Positions 12,243 to 25,000 of a DNA stretch of 64,000 bases are shown in pieces. The stretch is from Stenocarpella maydis. Taxonomy: Eukaryota; Ascomycota; Sordariomycetes; Diaporthales; Diaporthaceae. Under the pieces are notes generated by a model, which was given only the letters and a program-made list of their open reading frames with translations, did no database searches and was not told the origin of the DNA. Numbering within the stretch: position 1 is the stretch's first letter; every line of letters starts with the position of its first letter. The stretch is from contig NQMI01000190.1 of NCBI GenBank assembly GCA_002270565.1, positions 1 to 64,000 of the forward strand. The letters run 5' to 3'. The position numbers were made by a program, and so were the translations under genes.

Positions 12243-14044
12243 CTACTGATGAATGCGGCCCTTCGTCATGTTCGCGTTTCCGCTCTTGGCAGCGAGAACA
12301 GGACGGTGGGGGGCTCCAGGAGCGGTACTACACATCAGTCAGCACCTGCAAGATTGCAAGCGCGGGAGGGAGGGCTCGTTCTGACAATACAGACCTGGAA
12401 AAGCGAGGGGCGCGGCCCCAGCTGCTGGGCTGCGAGCTGCTGTAGATGGAAGGGGCGATGCCGACAGCCATGGTTCCGTAGGCGCCGATGTTGTACTCGT
12501 TGGTGCGGTACTGGCGGCGCTCGGCAGTGACACGCTTCAGCTCTTTCTGAGAAGGCGTGTCGGCGTAACGAACCTGCATCAGGAAGCACTCATCGCCAAT
12601 GGCCTGGCCATGATAGCGCCTGATGACCTCCTCACAGATCTCACGAGTTTCGAAACTGCAGAATCTGGTCAGACTCGGGCGTGAAGATCAGAGAATGATG
12701 TGAGAGCTTACCGGGCAAATCCAACGCCGCGGCTGTTGCCTATGCTGTCGCGGAGAATCTTGCTGGACATGATCTGGTAGGGCTCAAAGATTGCGACGAG
12801 TTGCTGTCAAGAGTCAATACGAAGCTAGGATTTTGGAGGGAAAGAAGGGAAACTGACAGCCTCTGTGACAGACTTGGGCAAATTGGAGATGTACAGGTTG
12901 GTCGACTCGTCGTCTCCCTCAGCCTTGAGGCGAGCGTTAAAGCTCTCGCGTGCGAAGCCAACTTCGTAGCCAAGAAGGTAGAAGGCCTGAATGCACTTCT
13001 CTGAATCACGGACGTTCTTGAACTTGGCAAAGCCGAATCTGTAAAGATGAGAATTAGCAACTTGCCGCAAGGAAGCTTCGTCGCAGTGAGCTGGAGCACT
13101 TACCCCTTGCAGGCACCGGTGGTGGTGTCAATGATGGCCTTGCTCTGCTCGACCTCGCCGAACCGAGAAGCATACTTCAACAAGAGCTCATCATCGGTGG
13201 TAGGGTGGAGGCCACGGATGTAGACGTTCCTGTTGCCCTCGATGCGGTTCTCCAGGCACTGGTCCAGCGTCTTCCGCTGCTCTGGGGTGGTGAAGACGGC
13301 AGGGACAGCAGAAGGGATAGCGGGATCCTGCTCAGCAAGAGCACGGAGCTCTGCCTCTGCAACTCGCTTTCCCTTGGAGCTGACAGGGCCAAGGGTTCCA
13401 GACACAGCAAGCTGCTGAGGGGACGGGGTGGTGTAGCTCGATCGATCAGCGGACATGACACGAGGAGCAGACTGCCGGTCTCCCATGCCTCCAAAGAAGG
13501 GCGTACCAGGGGTGGACTCGGTGGCAGTGGTTGAATAGGAGCTTCGGCGATTGTCAAGTCCGGGCAGGTCTCGAAGTCCACGCTCCATGCGGTCCGCATA
13601 CGAAGAAGCTCCTCGTCCAGGGGTGTAAGGGACCATGTAGGCACCATAAGCGCCGGCAACACCGCCCTGGTGCATGTAGTGGCCAGCGGGGATGCCGGGA
13701 CCGTAGACAGAATCAGAGACCTGGGCCATACCCATGTTGTAGGGAGCCTGGATATGGCTTCCGTAGCCAGGGTAGACAACGGGGGTGTCAGCAGGCATGT
13801 AGCCTCCAGGAGGGATGGCAACAGGCGCAGCGCCCTGGGGAACGTTATTATTAGCCAGGCTGAGACCGCCGAAAGAACTGACAAGTCCGCCGAGGCCATC
13901 ATGATGGGCAGCGGGGTAGTGAATGCCGCGTGCTCCAGCAACATCATGAGCTGCTTGAGCAGCCATGTAGGCAACTCCTACACCGGGTCGGGGTCCCTGA
14001 TTGTTGGCATCGGAAGCCATTGCTGCGTGGTTGCGGTAAGACAT
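12243..14044 (-). CDS. two-RRM RNA-binding protein (RBMS/MSSP-like)
   Basis: The rebuilt gene has five exons: 14044-13104, 13038-12858, 12803-12712, 12655-12395 and 12327-12243, giving 519 residues; all junctions keep frame. Residues 1-270 are low-complexity, rich in Gly, Ala, Tyr, Pro and Ser. RRM1 (about 273-345) has RNP2 VYIRGL and RNP1 KGFGFAKF; RRM2 (about 357-435) has RNP2 LYISNL and RNP1 RGVGFARF. Both RNP1 motifs are cut by introns. Tandem RRMs after a disordered N-terminus resemble the RBMS/MSSP group and fission-yeast Msa1-type regulators, so a role in mRNA control is inferred. The last intron is the least certain: I chose the gtgtag acceptor 10 nt after a gctgac branch site, giving a tail ending RIHQ; the earlier cag acceptor would stop after RC. 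Confidence 0.85.
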
Positions 14045-14052
14045 TGTGGTTT

Positions 14053-14380
14053 CTGCACAATGTAGAGGTTAGCATTGGCTTACATACAATCTGGGATGTG
14101 GAGGAAACGTGTGAGAAAGAAGATAGACGGGTTGCCCGAAGAAGTCAGAAGTCGGAACCAGCTTCTTGTTGCAAGAAAATCAGGCTGTGGCGAGCTGAGT
14201 TGTGCATATTGGGAGAATGCCAGGCTGAAGGCAGAGGTGTTTCGTCATGACAGACAAGACCGACCAGCGCAATATTGCACGACCAGCGAGGGGGAGTACA
14301 TGGGCGAGTTGGCAAGAGCACACAATCCCTTCTTTGAAGACATTGCGGCCGGTTTCCAGAGAAATAACAAGGAGACTCAC
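14053..14380 (-). other. likely 5'UTR intron of the RRM gene
   Basis: On the minus strand an ideal donor (AAG followed by GTGAGT at 14380-14375) pairs with an acceptor (gctaac branch site, then ttgtgcag ending at 14053) just eight bases before the start codon. The 328-bp interval would be a leader intron of the RNA-binding protein gene. This is inferred from splice signals alone. Confidence 0.5.
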
Positions 14381-17300
14381 CTTGGTTGGATGTATGGATG
14401 AGGATGCTATCAAAGCTGCACAGGAAGTGATCAGTCAATGCGATAGAGATGGCAACAGGACCAATTCTGCAGTCAAGGACGTAGTGGTGTTCTAGCCTTT
14501 GGGGTGGAAGGGCGTCAGGCAAGCAGGGAAAGGAATAGGGCCATGCTTTTAGAGGGGATAAGAATTGGCCAAAAGGTTGCAAATTGTGGATAGCAAAAGC
14601 GACAAGGCTTGGACATGGAGCTCGCTTCACGTGGGGGGAGCAGAGCACAAACCTTGCCGTCTTCAAGTTGGACCCACTGGACTGAACAGATCAGACGAAC
14701 TGAGGCAGGGCACAAGTATGAGCGACAGAGAAGGCAACCTGGGGATGGAATGTTGGCGTCACAGGGTGGGTTGGGGATGAAGTTGAAGCGAGCGGTTTGG
14801 GGGGTAGAAATGGAGCTATGAAGCAAGCTGGTTGAGTGATCGGTCTTTGATGCTGGTGGCGGAGGAGAGGAGGGAGGGGAGGGGGAGGAGGACAGACCTG
14901 AGCGAGACAGGAAGAGATACTAAAGAGGCAGACTGCCCCGAGGCATGAATAATATTGATTTTGACAGAGAAGCTGCGAGGCGCAAGGGTCGGAAGGAGGA
15001 CAGCGGCTGGTGGTGGCACGCAAGCAGCCACCCAGGCAAAGTGGGAATGCCAAAATGTCTCGAAGAAGGAGTGATGGTTAGGAAGAAAGAGGTGACAACC
15101 AAAGCCCGGCAAATATGTTGGACAGAACGATTGATGGTTGAGGTTAAGGATGGTGAGGAAGGCGCAAGGGCGTGATGATATTGGATGGCAAGGCAACCAA
15201 GACCAGAGGGGAGGGCCTCGACTGGGTGAGTGGTTACTCGATGGGTGAGAAAGGAAGGTGCAGAGCTAACTCCACAGCACACTCGATATTCACCTCGAGC
15301 AGGGCAGCCTGGTGACAGCTGGACGCGTCCCTGTCGACTAAGGCAGATGTCGATGCCGGCCGGGCAGTCTGTGAAAGCGACCTAAGGCTCATGTCAGATA
15401 TTGTTTACTAGCCTCGAAATATTAAATCAAAAGGGAGATTCACCTGTTGATTCCCTCCGAGTGCCCCCAACCTCGACCTAATTACAATCCTGGAAGTCAA
15501 CAACACAGCCTGTATCGTAGCTTCTGGAGGCTCGAGTAGGATGATGGTTGTAGATGGCTACTGCCCATCCTCAGGTAGCCAAGCACCGCACTTCAAGCCC
15601 CTGATATGCTTGAACGTCCTCTTTCAGTTCTTCCCAATGCTCCTCCCCACGTTGGACAGAGGGACCAGCAACGCCGTCTTGGAACTCTGTGGCCTTCTCA
15701 GCTATGAGCTCCGTCGATATGCTAACCCTCCCGTCTCCTAACTACCTGCCTAGGTAGTTAGGTCAAAAGGTTGCCGAGAAACAGGTTTAAAAGTAAATAG
15801 AAAATCTGTTCTTGAGAAGGATACACAATCCGGACGATTGATTGTATGGAATGGAAGTCTTGCCCAGAATTGACAAACCAATGCACAATTGCCAGCAATG
15901 AGGCCCTCAAAGTAACAATATGGAAGTATGGTAAGAATAATAACGAGTGGACTGCTGTCAACAGGGCTCGCTCAACATCGATATGGCTTCGGAAGTCAAA
16001 GTACAGGTCCGAGCCTGAGAGAGACAGCACCGATTTCGAGGGAGAAGGCTTGTCGGAACAGCGGAAGACCAGAGGCTTTATGGGCTCCCTGTAGGCTGCC
16101 TAACTGCCCACCTGGATAGACTACAAGACATTCGCCGACCGGTAGAAGCCAGCACCATGCAAGCAATCACCACGTCCCGCCCTTTACTCTGTCCTTTCCC
16201 CGCAAGTCTAATAATCTAATAATCGGCAGGACTGAGGTCAAGAAGAAAAAGCCTCTCCCCACGTAAGATGCGAACGGGCCCTCCCTCCGACCAGAGAAGC
16301 GGCAAGGGGATCGAAGGGGGAGAGGGAAAAAAGGAAAGGAAAGAAGTAGAGAAGGCCGAGGCAGGCACGGCACGACGACAAACGTCAAAATTGCTTCTCT
16401 CGCCCTCGGCCGACAAGATTGCTATGGCACAACGTGGCTCCCAGAACGTCCAGGTCGATCAAGCTCAAGCCCACCAGTCTCAAGTTGACCCCCATTGGCG
16501 GAAGGCGAGACACCAAGCTTCATCGTCTCGAGTGACCTGCGCCAGATGACGCAGGTGCGGGCGAGGCTCAGCCGGGCATATTTCCTGTGTCTTAGTCTTG
16601 CCTCCATGACTGGGCCTAGGGTGTCTTGCCGCATGCTGGAGGACTTCAAGGAACCTCCCAGGCGGCCTAGCTTGTTGGGCCTCTTCATCCTGCCTGGTCC
16701 AGTAGCATAGACTGCTGTGGTTTTCGAGTCTGAGGGTGTGCGCCAGTCCAAGGCGACGCAGCATCATCCCCTTGGCCGGCCATGTAAGACTTCCAGTTTC
16801 ATTCCCAGATTGCCCTTGCAAACAAGCCTTGGCCAACCTTGTTTGTCCATGTGTGCATGAGGAAAAAGCAATCAGGCGCCCTTCGGTGCGGGTGTCCCCA
16901 CTGACAGTCGGTTTGCTCCAAGATTGCATGCGCATGAACAGGGACCAGGCCAAACAGGTGGCTCCTTACTCGTGCCTTTGTTTGGCACTGCGTACGAGGA
17001 CTTTGCCATGGGTCGTTGCCGTTGCCGCACTGTCTTTATCAGGGCTTATTCTGCTCAAGATGATGGACGTTATGGAGACACCTGAATCCCGGGACCGAGT
17101 TCGGCCACTCTGTCAGTTGGTCCACCCGGGCCGAAGCCGGCCTGCTGGCAAAGATGCATCTGCTTATTTCACCCCTGTCGGAGATGTTGGTACTCTGGTA
17201 TCTGCCTGAGACGAGTGTGACCAAAGCAGAAAAGAAAACTGGTATCAGTTCACATCCCAGTGAACGGTTCCCGGCCAAAAATGGGACGAGATAGTGTATT

Positions 17301-17492
17301 AACAAGTGGTATTGTGTCATGGACGAGGACAACCAAATCGATCTTTCTAAGCTTGCTGAATTCCAATAGAATTTCAAAGTATGCCATGACTCCTGTATCC
17401 CCAACCACACATGCGTCTTCAACCAGACAAAGGCTGGTATCGAGAATCTTCTCTTCACAGAAAATGCGATATAAAAAAACACCAATGGCTTT
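14381..17492. other. 3.1-kb gap between RRM gene promoter and reductase 3' end
   Basis: The part to about 15300 is pyrimidine-rich on the minus strand and fits a long leader and promoter for the RNA-binding protein gene. A palindromic cctgcctaggtagttagg lies near 15746. Purine-rich DNA fills 16265-16360. Frames of 90-170 codons occur on both strands but none resembles a known family or shows coherent splice signals, so I call no gene. Confidence 0.5.
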
Positions 17493-19682
17493 CTATGACC
17501 ACACATCCTCCTACACAGTCTGTTAGCAACCTGTCTTCGGATTGGCTGGGGTGGGTGCATACCTGGTATTGGTTGGCAGACCTCATGTTCTTGACAATCT
17601 CCTCGGCCTTGGCCTCTGATACACCCCTGTACTCAGAAATAATCTGTGCCAGGACAGTGTTGACCTCACGGGCCATGTTTGCTGCGTCACCACAGACATA
17701 GAAGTAGGCCTTATTCTCGAGGAGCTCGTTGATCTCCTTGCCATGCTGCTCGAGGAGATGCTGCACATAGACCTTGCTTGGGCCCTCCCTCGAGAATGCC
17801 GTGTGCATCTCGAACTGGTCACCCATGGCCTGTTTGTATTGCTACACATTCTCAGTCAGCACTGCAGCCCTCGAAAAGCCGCCAAGGAACAGCTACTTAC
17901 CTCCCACTCAGATTCATACATGAAGTCCTCGCTTCGCCTCCGGCAGCCAAAGAAGAGTATGGTCTTTCCGATGCTCTGGCCTTCTTGGGCCTCCTTGGCT
18001 CTCTCCTGCACGAATCCGCGGAACGGCGCAACACCAGTGCCGGGTCCGATCATGATGATTGGCTTCGAGGGATCCGAGGGCAGCTTAAAGTTCGAGTGGC
18101 GCACGTGTACAGGAACATGGATGCCGTCATACTTGTTGCGGGGGCCTGTGAGTTCGTAAGTTGCACCGAAGGCCTCCGGGTTTGGATCGCCGTTCTGCTT
18201 CTGCTTTAGGGCCAGGAGGTAGTTGGTAGCGACGCCTCGGAACGGGTCATCTCGGCCAGGGAAAGTCTGCTTCTCAACGACAGCGGTGATAGAAATCTTC
18301 TTGGGCTGCACCAGCGCAGACGAGGAGATAGAGTAGTACCGGGGCTGCAGCTTGTTGATGCCTTCGATGAAACATGAGAAAGGGACGTTGGTCCACTGCT
18401 GGCCCTTCGCAACGGTCTCGAGTACCCTGGCGATGTTGAGTTGTTTGGCGCTGACATGCTCTTGGAAGTAGTCCTTGTCGCCACCGAGCTTGGTCATTTC
18501 GGCCTTGGAGTCCTCATCAGGCGCAAACGCCGACAGGGTGGCTACGAACTGACGGGATACGGGGGCACAGATTTCCATGTGGTAACGAATGATGGCATCG
18601 AAGGTGGTTGGGGTAGGGAAGGGGACCTTGGCAGTGGGCTCCAGAGCCTTGACGCTGATGACCTGGTCGCGCTTCCCAGACAGGCCCAGGACGTTGATCA
18701 GGCGATCAACCTCCTCGCCGGGGTTGGTAGGCCAGATTGCGATGTGGTCACCAGTCTGGTAGTTCAGGTTGGAACCGCTGATATCGACCTCCATGTGCAG
18801 GCAGTTTCGGTCCTTGACGGAGAAGAGCTCGTGGGATTCGACAATGGGGGCAATGTAAGGGTTGTGCGCATTGAAAGGCCCCTTGGCGGTGCCCTCGAGA
18901 TGCATCTTGTTGGGTTCTCCCAGATAGACCTCGTGCGAGTCCTTGGTCAGGCCCTCGCGGTCGATTATGCCGAAGATGGGCTCGTACACGGCCTCGCGCT
19001 CTTCGAGTCCCATCTTCTCGGCGAGAGCAGCCCACATGGGCTCCTTCCAGGCGAGGAAGTCTTCTTCCATGGTGCCGGCTCCATCATCACCCTCGCCGGC
19101 CTCACCGATCCTGTGAGCGCCGAGTTTCTCGAGGGCCTTGTTGACGTTGCGGACCATGGAGTTATAGTGCTCGTATGTGTTGTTGCCCAAGCCAAAGGCG
19201 ACATAGTTCAAGTTGCCCAGGGCGGGGTCGTTGCCCTCAGAGAAGGACACGTCATCTCCGGTGATGAACTCGTAGAAGTCTACAGCGTTGTCGGTGGGCT
19301 CACCCTCACCGTACGTGGCCAGAACAAACATGACCACCTTGTCGTCAGGAATGGCATCAAGGTTCTCGTAATCGTAGTCCTCCAGGTCGGCAACCATGGT
19401 CTCGAGTCCGAACCTGCTCTTGCCTTCCTTGGCGAGTCTCGAGGCATAGTCCTCGGCAGTTCCGGTCTGAGAACCGTAGAAAATAATGCAGTTCTTCCCA
19501 GACTCCTCCATCTTCTCCAGAACGTTTCTGGTTTTCCCGGCCTTTGCAGCATGTCCGTTGGCGAACGAGTTGGCATATGGATCCTTGGTGACTCCCCAGT
19601 ATTTACCCTTTGTGAAGTAGGCCAGGGTGCCGAGGAGGATCGCCGCGAGGACGACAATGTCCAGGGTGTCGAGTTCAGCCAT
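17493..19682 (-). CDS. CPR1: NADPH-cytochrome P450 reductase
   Basis: This ER-membrane diflavin enzyme passes electrons from NADPH through FAD and FMN to P450s such as lanosterol demethylase. Three exons (19682-17901, 17841-17563, 17510-17493; introns 59 and 52 bp) give 692 residues, normal length. MAELDTLD precedes a membrane segment at about 9-23. FMN motifs are YGSQTGTAEDY (69-79), TYGEGEPTDNA (123-133) and FGLGNNTYEHYN (163-174). The FAD motif PRYYSISSS is at 447-455. NADPH-site motifs are GPGTGVAPFRGF (546-557), FFGCRRRSEDFMY (577-589) and YFYVCGDAANMAR near 640. The last exon is only 18 nt and supplies EDVWS; its tryptophan stacks on FAD in this family. An in-frame ATG at 19709 is less likely than 19682. 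Confidence 0.97.
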
Positions 19683-22045
19683 ATTGGCGAGATTGGTGCC
19701 GAGGCACACGTGTCAAACCTGGGGATCTGCGGCTAGACTATGTGCTGGGACAGCCTGCGTGGAATTAGTCTGGCAGAACGAGGGCATCGCGAACACTGGT
19801 GGGGACGGACCTGAGGCGTTCCTGAGGCGTTCCTGACAGCGGACAGGCTGAGTAAGTGAATGGGGTTGAGCGGTTTGGAACCGAAGACAGCAGGAGTCGC
19901 CAAGAGCTGCGGCGGCGGGGATGGACAGCTCGCGCGGGAGAGCCCGGGGTTAACCAGCTGCGGGATTACCGGGTGATGACGGTCGAGTGAAGATGACAGT
20001 GTCAGCCACCAGCACTGCGATCAAGGGGTGGAAGTCGCCGCGCAGAGAAGCAAGCGGGTTTTATAGAGCCCGAGGGCGAAGTAGACAGCAAAGCGTGTTG
20101 GGTGGGATCTAAACGTGGCGCCGGAGTGGAGGAGAAGGGACGGGGGAGCGATAGCTGATAACGGGCTTTTCGTGGTCCAGTTTTGATCCGAGCGACAGAG
20201 AAAAAAGTCTCGAGTGGGACGGTCCGGGCGTGGAGAGGGGGCTGTACTGTATTATTGGTCGTGGGTGGACAGGCTGCGTGGATGCCGGACTACCTAGTTG
20301 AGAGATGGTCAGGATTTGCCGGGTTTTCGTTCCTGCCACTCGCCCCTGGGCTGGGTGCCCCAGAGGATTTATAATTTATACTGTCCGTTGATGGCCGGGA
20401 CAACACGCGAGGGTCTGGCCCTATGCTTCCCCAACGTCGGCGTACGGCACTGGGCCATCCGTTCTGCCCATGCCGTTCTGCGTGCCCGGCCTAAGAATAA
20501 ACGTTGGCAGTTGGTCCCAGCTAATTACACTACGCTAATGGCTTGCGCCCGAGATCCCGAAAATCCCACCCGAGTACTATGTATCCCTGGTGTAGCGTTT
20601 TGCGCGAGGACGAGGATCACCTGTCCCCGAGGCCGTCTCTACGAGTAATGACTTTTCTCGCGCTCACGCTGTGTGCTGGCAAAAAGCGAGACCAGGCTGC
20701 TCGTCCACAGTTTTTCCTCGCGATAGGGTTCACGGTACAGTACGGTACGGTGCGGTGCGGTGCGGTGCGGTGCATCAGCCGAGGTGGGATTTCTTGCTAG
20801 GGCTTACTGCATGGAACAACCAGCTTCAAAACAGCACGATGACCCTGCATCGACTTGCTTGATTTTCCGTGCGCCATGGCTGGCTGGCTGGCCATCTGGT
20901 TCCAAGTCCGTTCGCTGTCACTGCAGACTTCCACCCATCCTGAGACCCGAGGGCTGAGTCCACAAGCTCGACCGACTTGGATGACGCCTAGACCACGGTA
21001 TCAAGGCACGGCGGTAGGAGTCGCACCTGGAAGCGGCTTGAAATTAGCGCACACCGGATCACAGACCGCGACCTCCTTGCCTCTACTTTCGTAGCAGTCC
21101 GGGCCCAAGTGTGATCTACCCTCCCCTTGACAGCCTGCCATCATGTCCCACAATCTCGGCGATGGGATCGGTTCCGAGTCAACAGTTCTGGAGCCTGACT
21201 GGGGCCGGACATGCCGTGAGGGCCGCCTCCGGGATTACACGGCGCCCGTTGATAAGCCTGTACGGAATACCACCTGTTGGGCATTACGCATTGGCTGACT
21301 CAGACGCTGGCTATGAATCCAGTGTCGGTCCACGCTGCTGGAGTGGGTTCACTGCTTTGTTCCCGGGCTGGTGTGAATGATGGCTTTGCCATCTGCTCCG
21401 CGCCTCCGACTCCCGGGTCGAATTATGGGCCCGGCCGGGTTCTAAGTTCAGTCCTAACTCCTGAAAGTTGATGTACGGGTATAGAAAGACGACGAAATAG
21501 GGGATGGGATCCCACTATTACAAGTGCCACAGCCCATGCCTTATGGTGGTCTCCGTGCTGGATGATTATCCTGCTGCTGGGAGTGGTGTCCAACGACGCA
21601 CCAGCAACTATCGTCAGCAGCGTTCCACGAAGCTCGCTCCAGTGACAATCAGCACCTGTCAGGTGCAAACTTTACTAGGTGCTCCGGATGTAGACCAGAC
21701 GCTCGGGGCAGGGCGCCTACCAACCAGGTGGGGTCATGATTGGTTGTGATGCCGTCTGTAGTGTACATTGCGTTGAATCCATCTTGTCGCCTGCCAGCTT
21801 GCCCATGCGGATGGATGGATGCCTCATGTGGACTGTCAGACCCGTCCCGACCGCCCACCTCCAATACCTGGCATTTGCATACCTACGTACCGTACCTGCC
21901 CACCGCCGCCACGCTGTCTCCTGGGCATAGCTGTGCGTTGTCTGTCGCCCCCCCCCCCTTCCGGCCGGGGTGTGTGCAATCATCTTCCATCAAGGCCATC
22001 ATCTATCTGATGCCCTGTATAAACGGGGCCAGGAGAGAGGCCCAG
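19683..22045. other. divergent promoter region of reductase and PAG1
   Basis: These 2.36 kb separate two divergent genes and should contain both promoters. A 5-bp minisatellite lies at 20732-20773. ctgtataaac with a TATA-like core at 22017-22022 lies about 25 bp before the proposed PAG1 start codon, so it may mark the promoter or an alternative start further down. No gene was recognised. Confidence 0.5.
20732..20773. repeat. CGGTA/CGGTG minisatellite
   Basis: Eight consecutive 5-bp units run as cggta, cagta, cggta and five cggtg. The change from cggta to cggtg partway along shows local unit conversion or stepwise expansion. It lies in the intergenic region between the reductase and PAG1. Confidence 0.9.
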
Positions 22046-25000
22046 CATGGGTAAGTCCATCCATTCGACGCCCGCGGGCATCCTGAGTGGTGAAACAACA
22101 GGCGCCCTCTCAGCTCGGCAGCGCGGGTGGCGGGCCAATCCATCCCATCTGTGCACAATCCGAACCTCACCTGTTTCACAACACTGCCAAATGAGGGGAA
22201 CGAACCATTGCGCGGCGGCAGCATGTCTGTTTCCAATGCCTTGACCCATCCCTGCTGCCCTCTCCCGACACCGCACCATGCGCGCTGCAACAGGCCTGCA
22301 CAGCTTTTTGTCCCTCACTTTTTGCGATCCCATTCACCTAGTCGGTCCCGGACCCATTCCCATCGCTTGCTGGTAACAGTTACATGCTCGAGTTTCCGCA
22401 TTGCGGCCTGTCTTGCGGGCTCGGATTGCGCGTTGGCGTAGCCTTGTGCTGACTAGAGCTGCCCCCGTAGCTCCCTCTCCGACCCTGCCCGACCATGCCT
22501 ACGATACTCTGAAGTTCTCGCCCCAGTCACCTATACACGAGGAGGATGAGGACTGGGACAAGACCCTGACTTCTGGCGCGCTGGATCCCCAGAAGGCACA
22601 ATACATAGCCCATTCTCGCCAGTCGTCCCTGGAAAAGCTGCAGGCTGGTGCGCAACCCGCCAGCTCCCCATCGCAGCAACACCAGCACCCGCCCTCTCAA
22701 CAGCACTCCCCATCCGCTGCACCGCGCTCCCAGCCGCCCGCCTCTCGTTCCGCCCTCGGCGGCGCATTTGACCGCATCATCGACCCGAGGGGTACCTATG
22801 GGCATCACCGACAGACATCTATCGTTCACGGGATACAACACTCGAGGAACGGGAGCCGTACTAGCTCGTCGTCTAGCCCGCTGAGCCCCCAGATAATAGC
22901 TGCCGCTGGCACTGGGCTCACCCCGGAGCGAGCTGAGATGAACCCATATGGAGACGTAGCCCCCGCCTCACGCCCTTCTACCGCCATGTCAGGCACATCA
23001 TTGACCCCGGGTCCTCAGATACCAGGGCGGACGTCGTCGGCGACCGATACGAGTGCAAACGCCTTCACGCAGAGGAAAGTAGAAAGGATGCAGAGCGGCA
23101 AGGGCAAGCGCGACCATGCGCACCACCATTCGCACTCTTCAAGACACCACAGAGATGAGCAAAAGACTGTTGGGGAGTATGCCCTGCACGTCTTGTTTAC
23201 CTCGGTACGACATATCGGGCATCCGTTGTGACGACACACACACACTAACACCCATGCAGTTCATCGGCCAGGCTGAGGAGAAGCTGAATGAGTCTATAAC
23301 GGTGCCTTTCGAGCCCGAGCCCCAGATCGAGCAGATATGTGGCCCCGGCGTGGATCCTGCTTTCGACCAGAGCATAGCGGCCCTCGGTCATATTGCTAGT
23401 CCGAAACCAAAGGCGCTGATCGATTCCATGATGCTGTGGAGGAAAAGCAAAAGCGATGCCGCAAACGAAGCACGCTCGGCATATAGGGGACAACCCCTTT
23501 CCAGCCCTATGCAGAGAAGGAATACGGAGCCGGTGCAACCCAACGGGAGTGCCATCGGGGACACCTTGCAACAAAACGGCCAGTTATCTGTGACCTCGAG
23601 GCAGGAATTCGTAGCCCAAGCCGAACGGCGGTCCCTGGTTTCCATATACATCCTATGCCGAGTCCTGCTCGAGGTCATCGGCCAGAGCACCCTCTCATCC
23701 ATAACACCTGAAATGGAGGACAAGCTGGAGGGTATCATATTCAGCCAGCTGAAGATCGCCGACACAGAACAGCTGATGTTTTCGCCACTGAAACTGGCAA
23801 ATTGGAACCTCTTTGCGCAGCTTCTCGGGGTCATGAGCGATATCAACTTCACAGGCGTCACAGAGCGCTTCATCACCGATCTGGACCGCTCACTCCAAGA
23901 GCACGGGGTCCTCAAGAGTCCCATATCTGCAAGTCGTGATGCCATAGAGGGGAAGATTGAGCTGGTCCTTGGCGGGATGAAGCATCTGAGACTGAAGGTC
24001 AACAGCCCGGGTGCCTGGGACCAGACCTGCAATTTCATGATCGCCCTCGGCAGGCTTTTCGGCCGGTCACATGGGCAAAAGGTCAAGTCCGCGTTTTGCC
24101 AAATGATGGAGATGCTCCTCCTTCCCATCGCTGCGAAAGCCGACAACAGCGACTTCAGCCATCCGAAGTGGGCCGAAGTCCTCGCCAACATCAGCCCGCG
24201 GCTCGGGCAGATATTTGTCAAACCCCGGCACTGGACATTTGCGTTCCCATTGACGGCTACTATGCTCTGCGTGTCACCACCTGATACCTTCTCGTCGCAG
24301 TGGCTTCAACTCGTATTATCGCTGCAGACAAAGCTCAAGGACCGCTACTCCAGGCCCATATGCCTGCAGGTGCTGTCACGACTTGTATGGACATATCTTA
24401 TGCGGACCACTGACACTGCGACGGGCACAATCAGGAAGCTCGATGAAGTCCTGAAACTTGTCTTGCCCCCAGGAAGACGTCCCGTGCTTGCCAGTGACAA
24501 TTCTGTTGCGGACCCTCTCATACAGATCATCCGAATAATCGGGTTCAAGCAGCCAGAGTACTGCTTCAAAAATCTCATCTTCCCTCTCGTCAACGCTGAA
24601 CAATTTAATTCTAACAAGGACCTGAAGATCGAAAACCTTGACCCGGACAAAATTGTCATTGGTATAAGGTCCTTTCTGGTTGTCATATCAGATCTGGAAA
24701 AGGGAGAGGAAGGCCGCCCGCCGTTCCCTCAATACTATCCTGCCCCGACCCCGGCGCCAGACCGCTTGCCCACATCACCGATCATCGCCTCCCCAAGGGA
24801 TGACTCTATGCCCAGTCCATCCGCGACGTCTCCTGAAGGAGAAGCCCAGACCAGCCCAGTTTTGAGCCATCTCTTGAATGACGCAGTGCGAGAATATTAT
24901 GCCAAGTTCTGTGAGATCCTTGGCAAGATCACGATCATCTGCGACAACACATTTGGTGGCCAGGCTGCTTTGGAGGAGAAGTTCAGCAGTCCTGGGCCGA

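Noticed and set aside
13177..13974. 265-codon second frame on the same strand as the RRM gene
   Set aside because: It overlaps the main coding exon in another frame and has biased Leu/Ser/Pro composition without motifs.
16268..16549. 93-codon frame starting MRTGPPSDQ
   Set aside because: It lies in purine-rich low-complexity DNA with a Lys/Glu bias typical of such tracts; no homologue recognised.
18441..19736. 431-codon open frame on the plus strand across the reductase gene
   Set aside because: It lies antisense to the conserved reductase exon and results from its GC-rich third codon positions; the peptide resembles no family.
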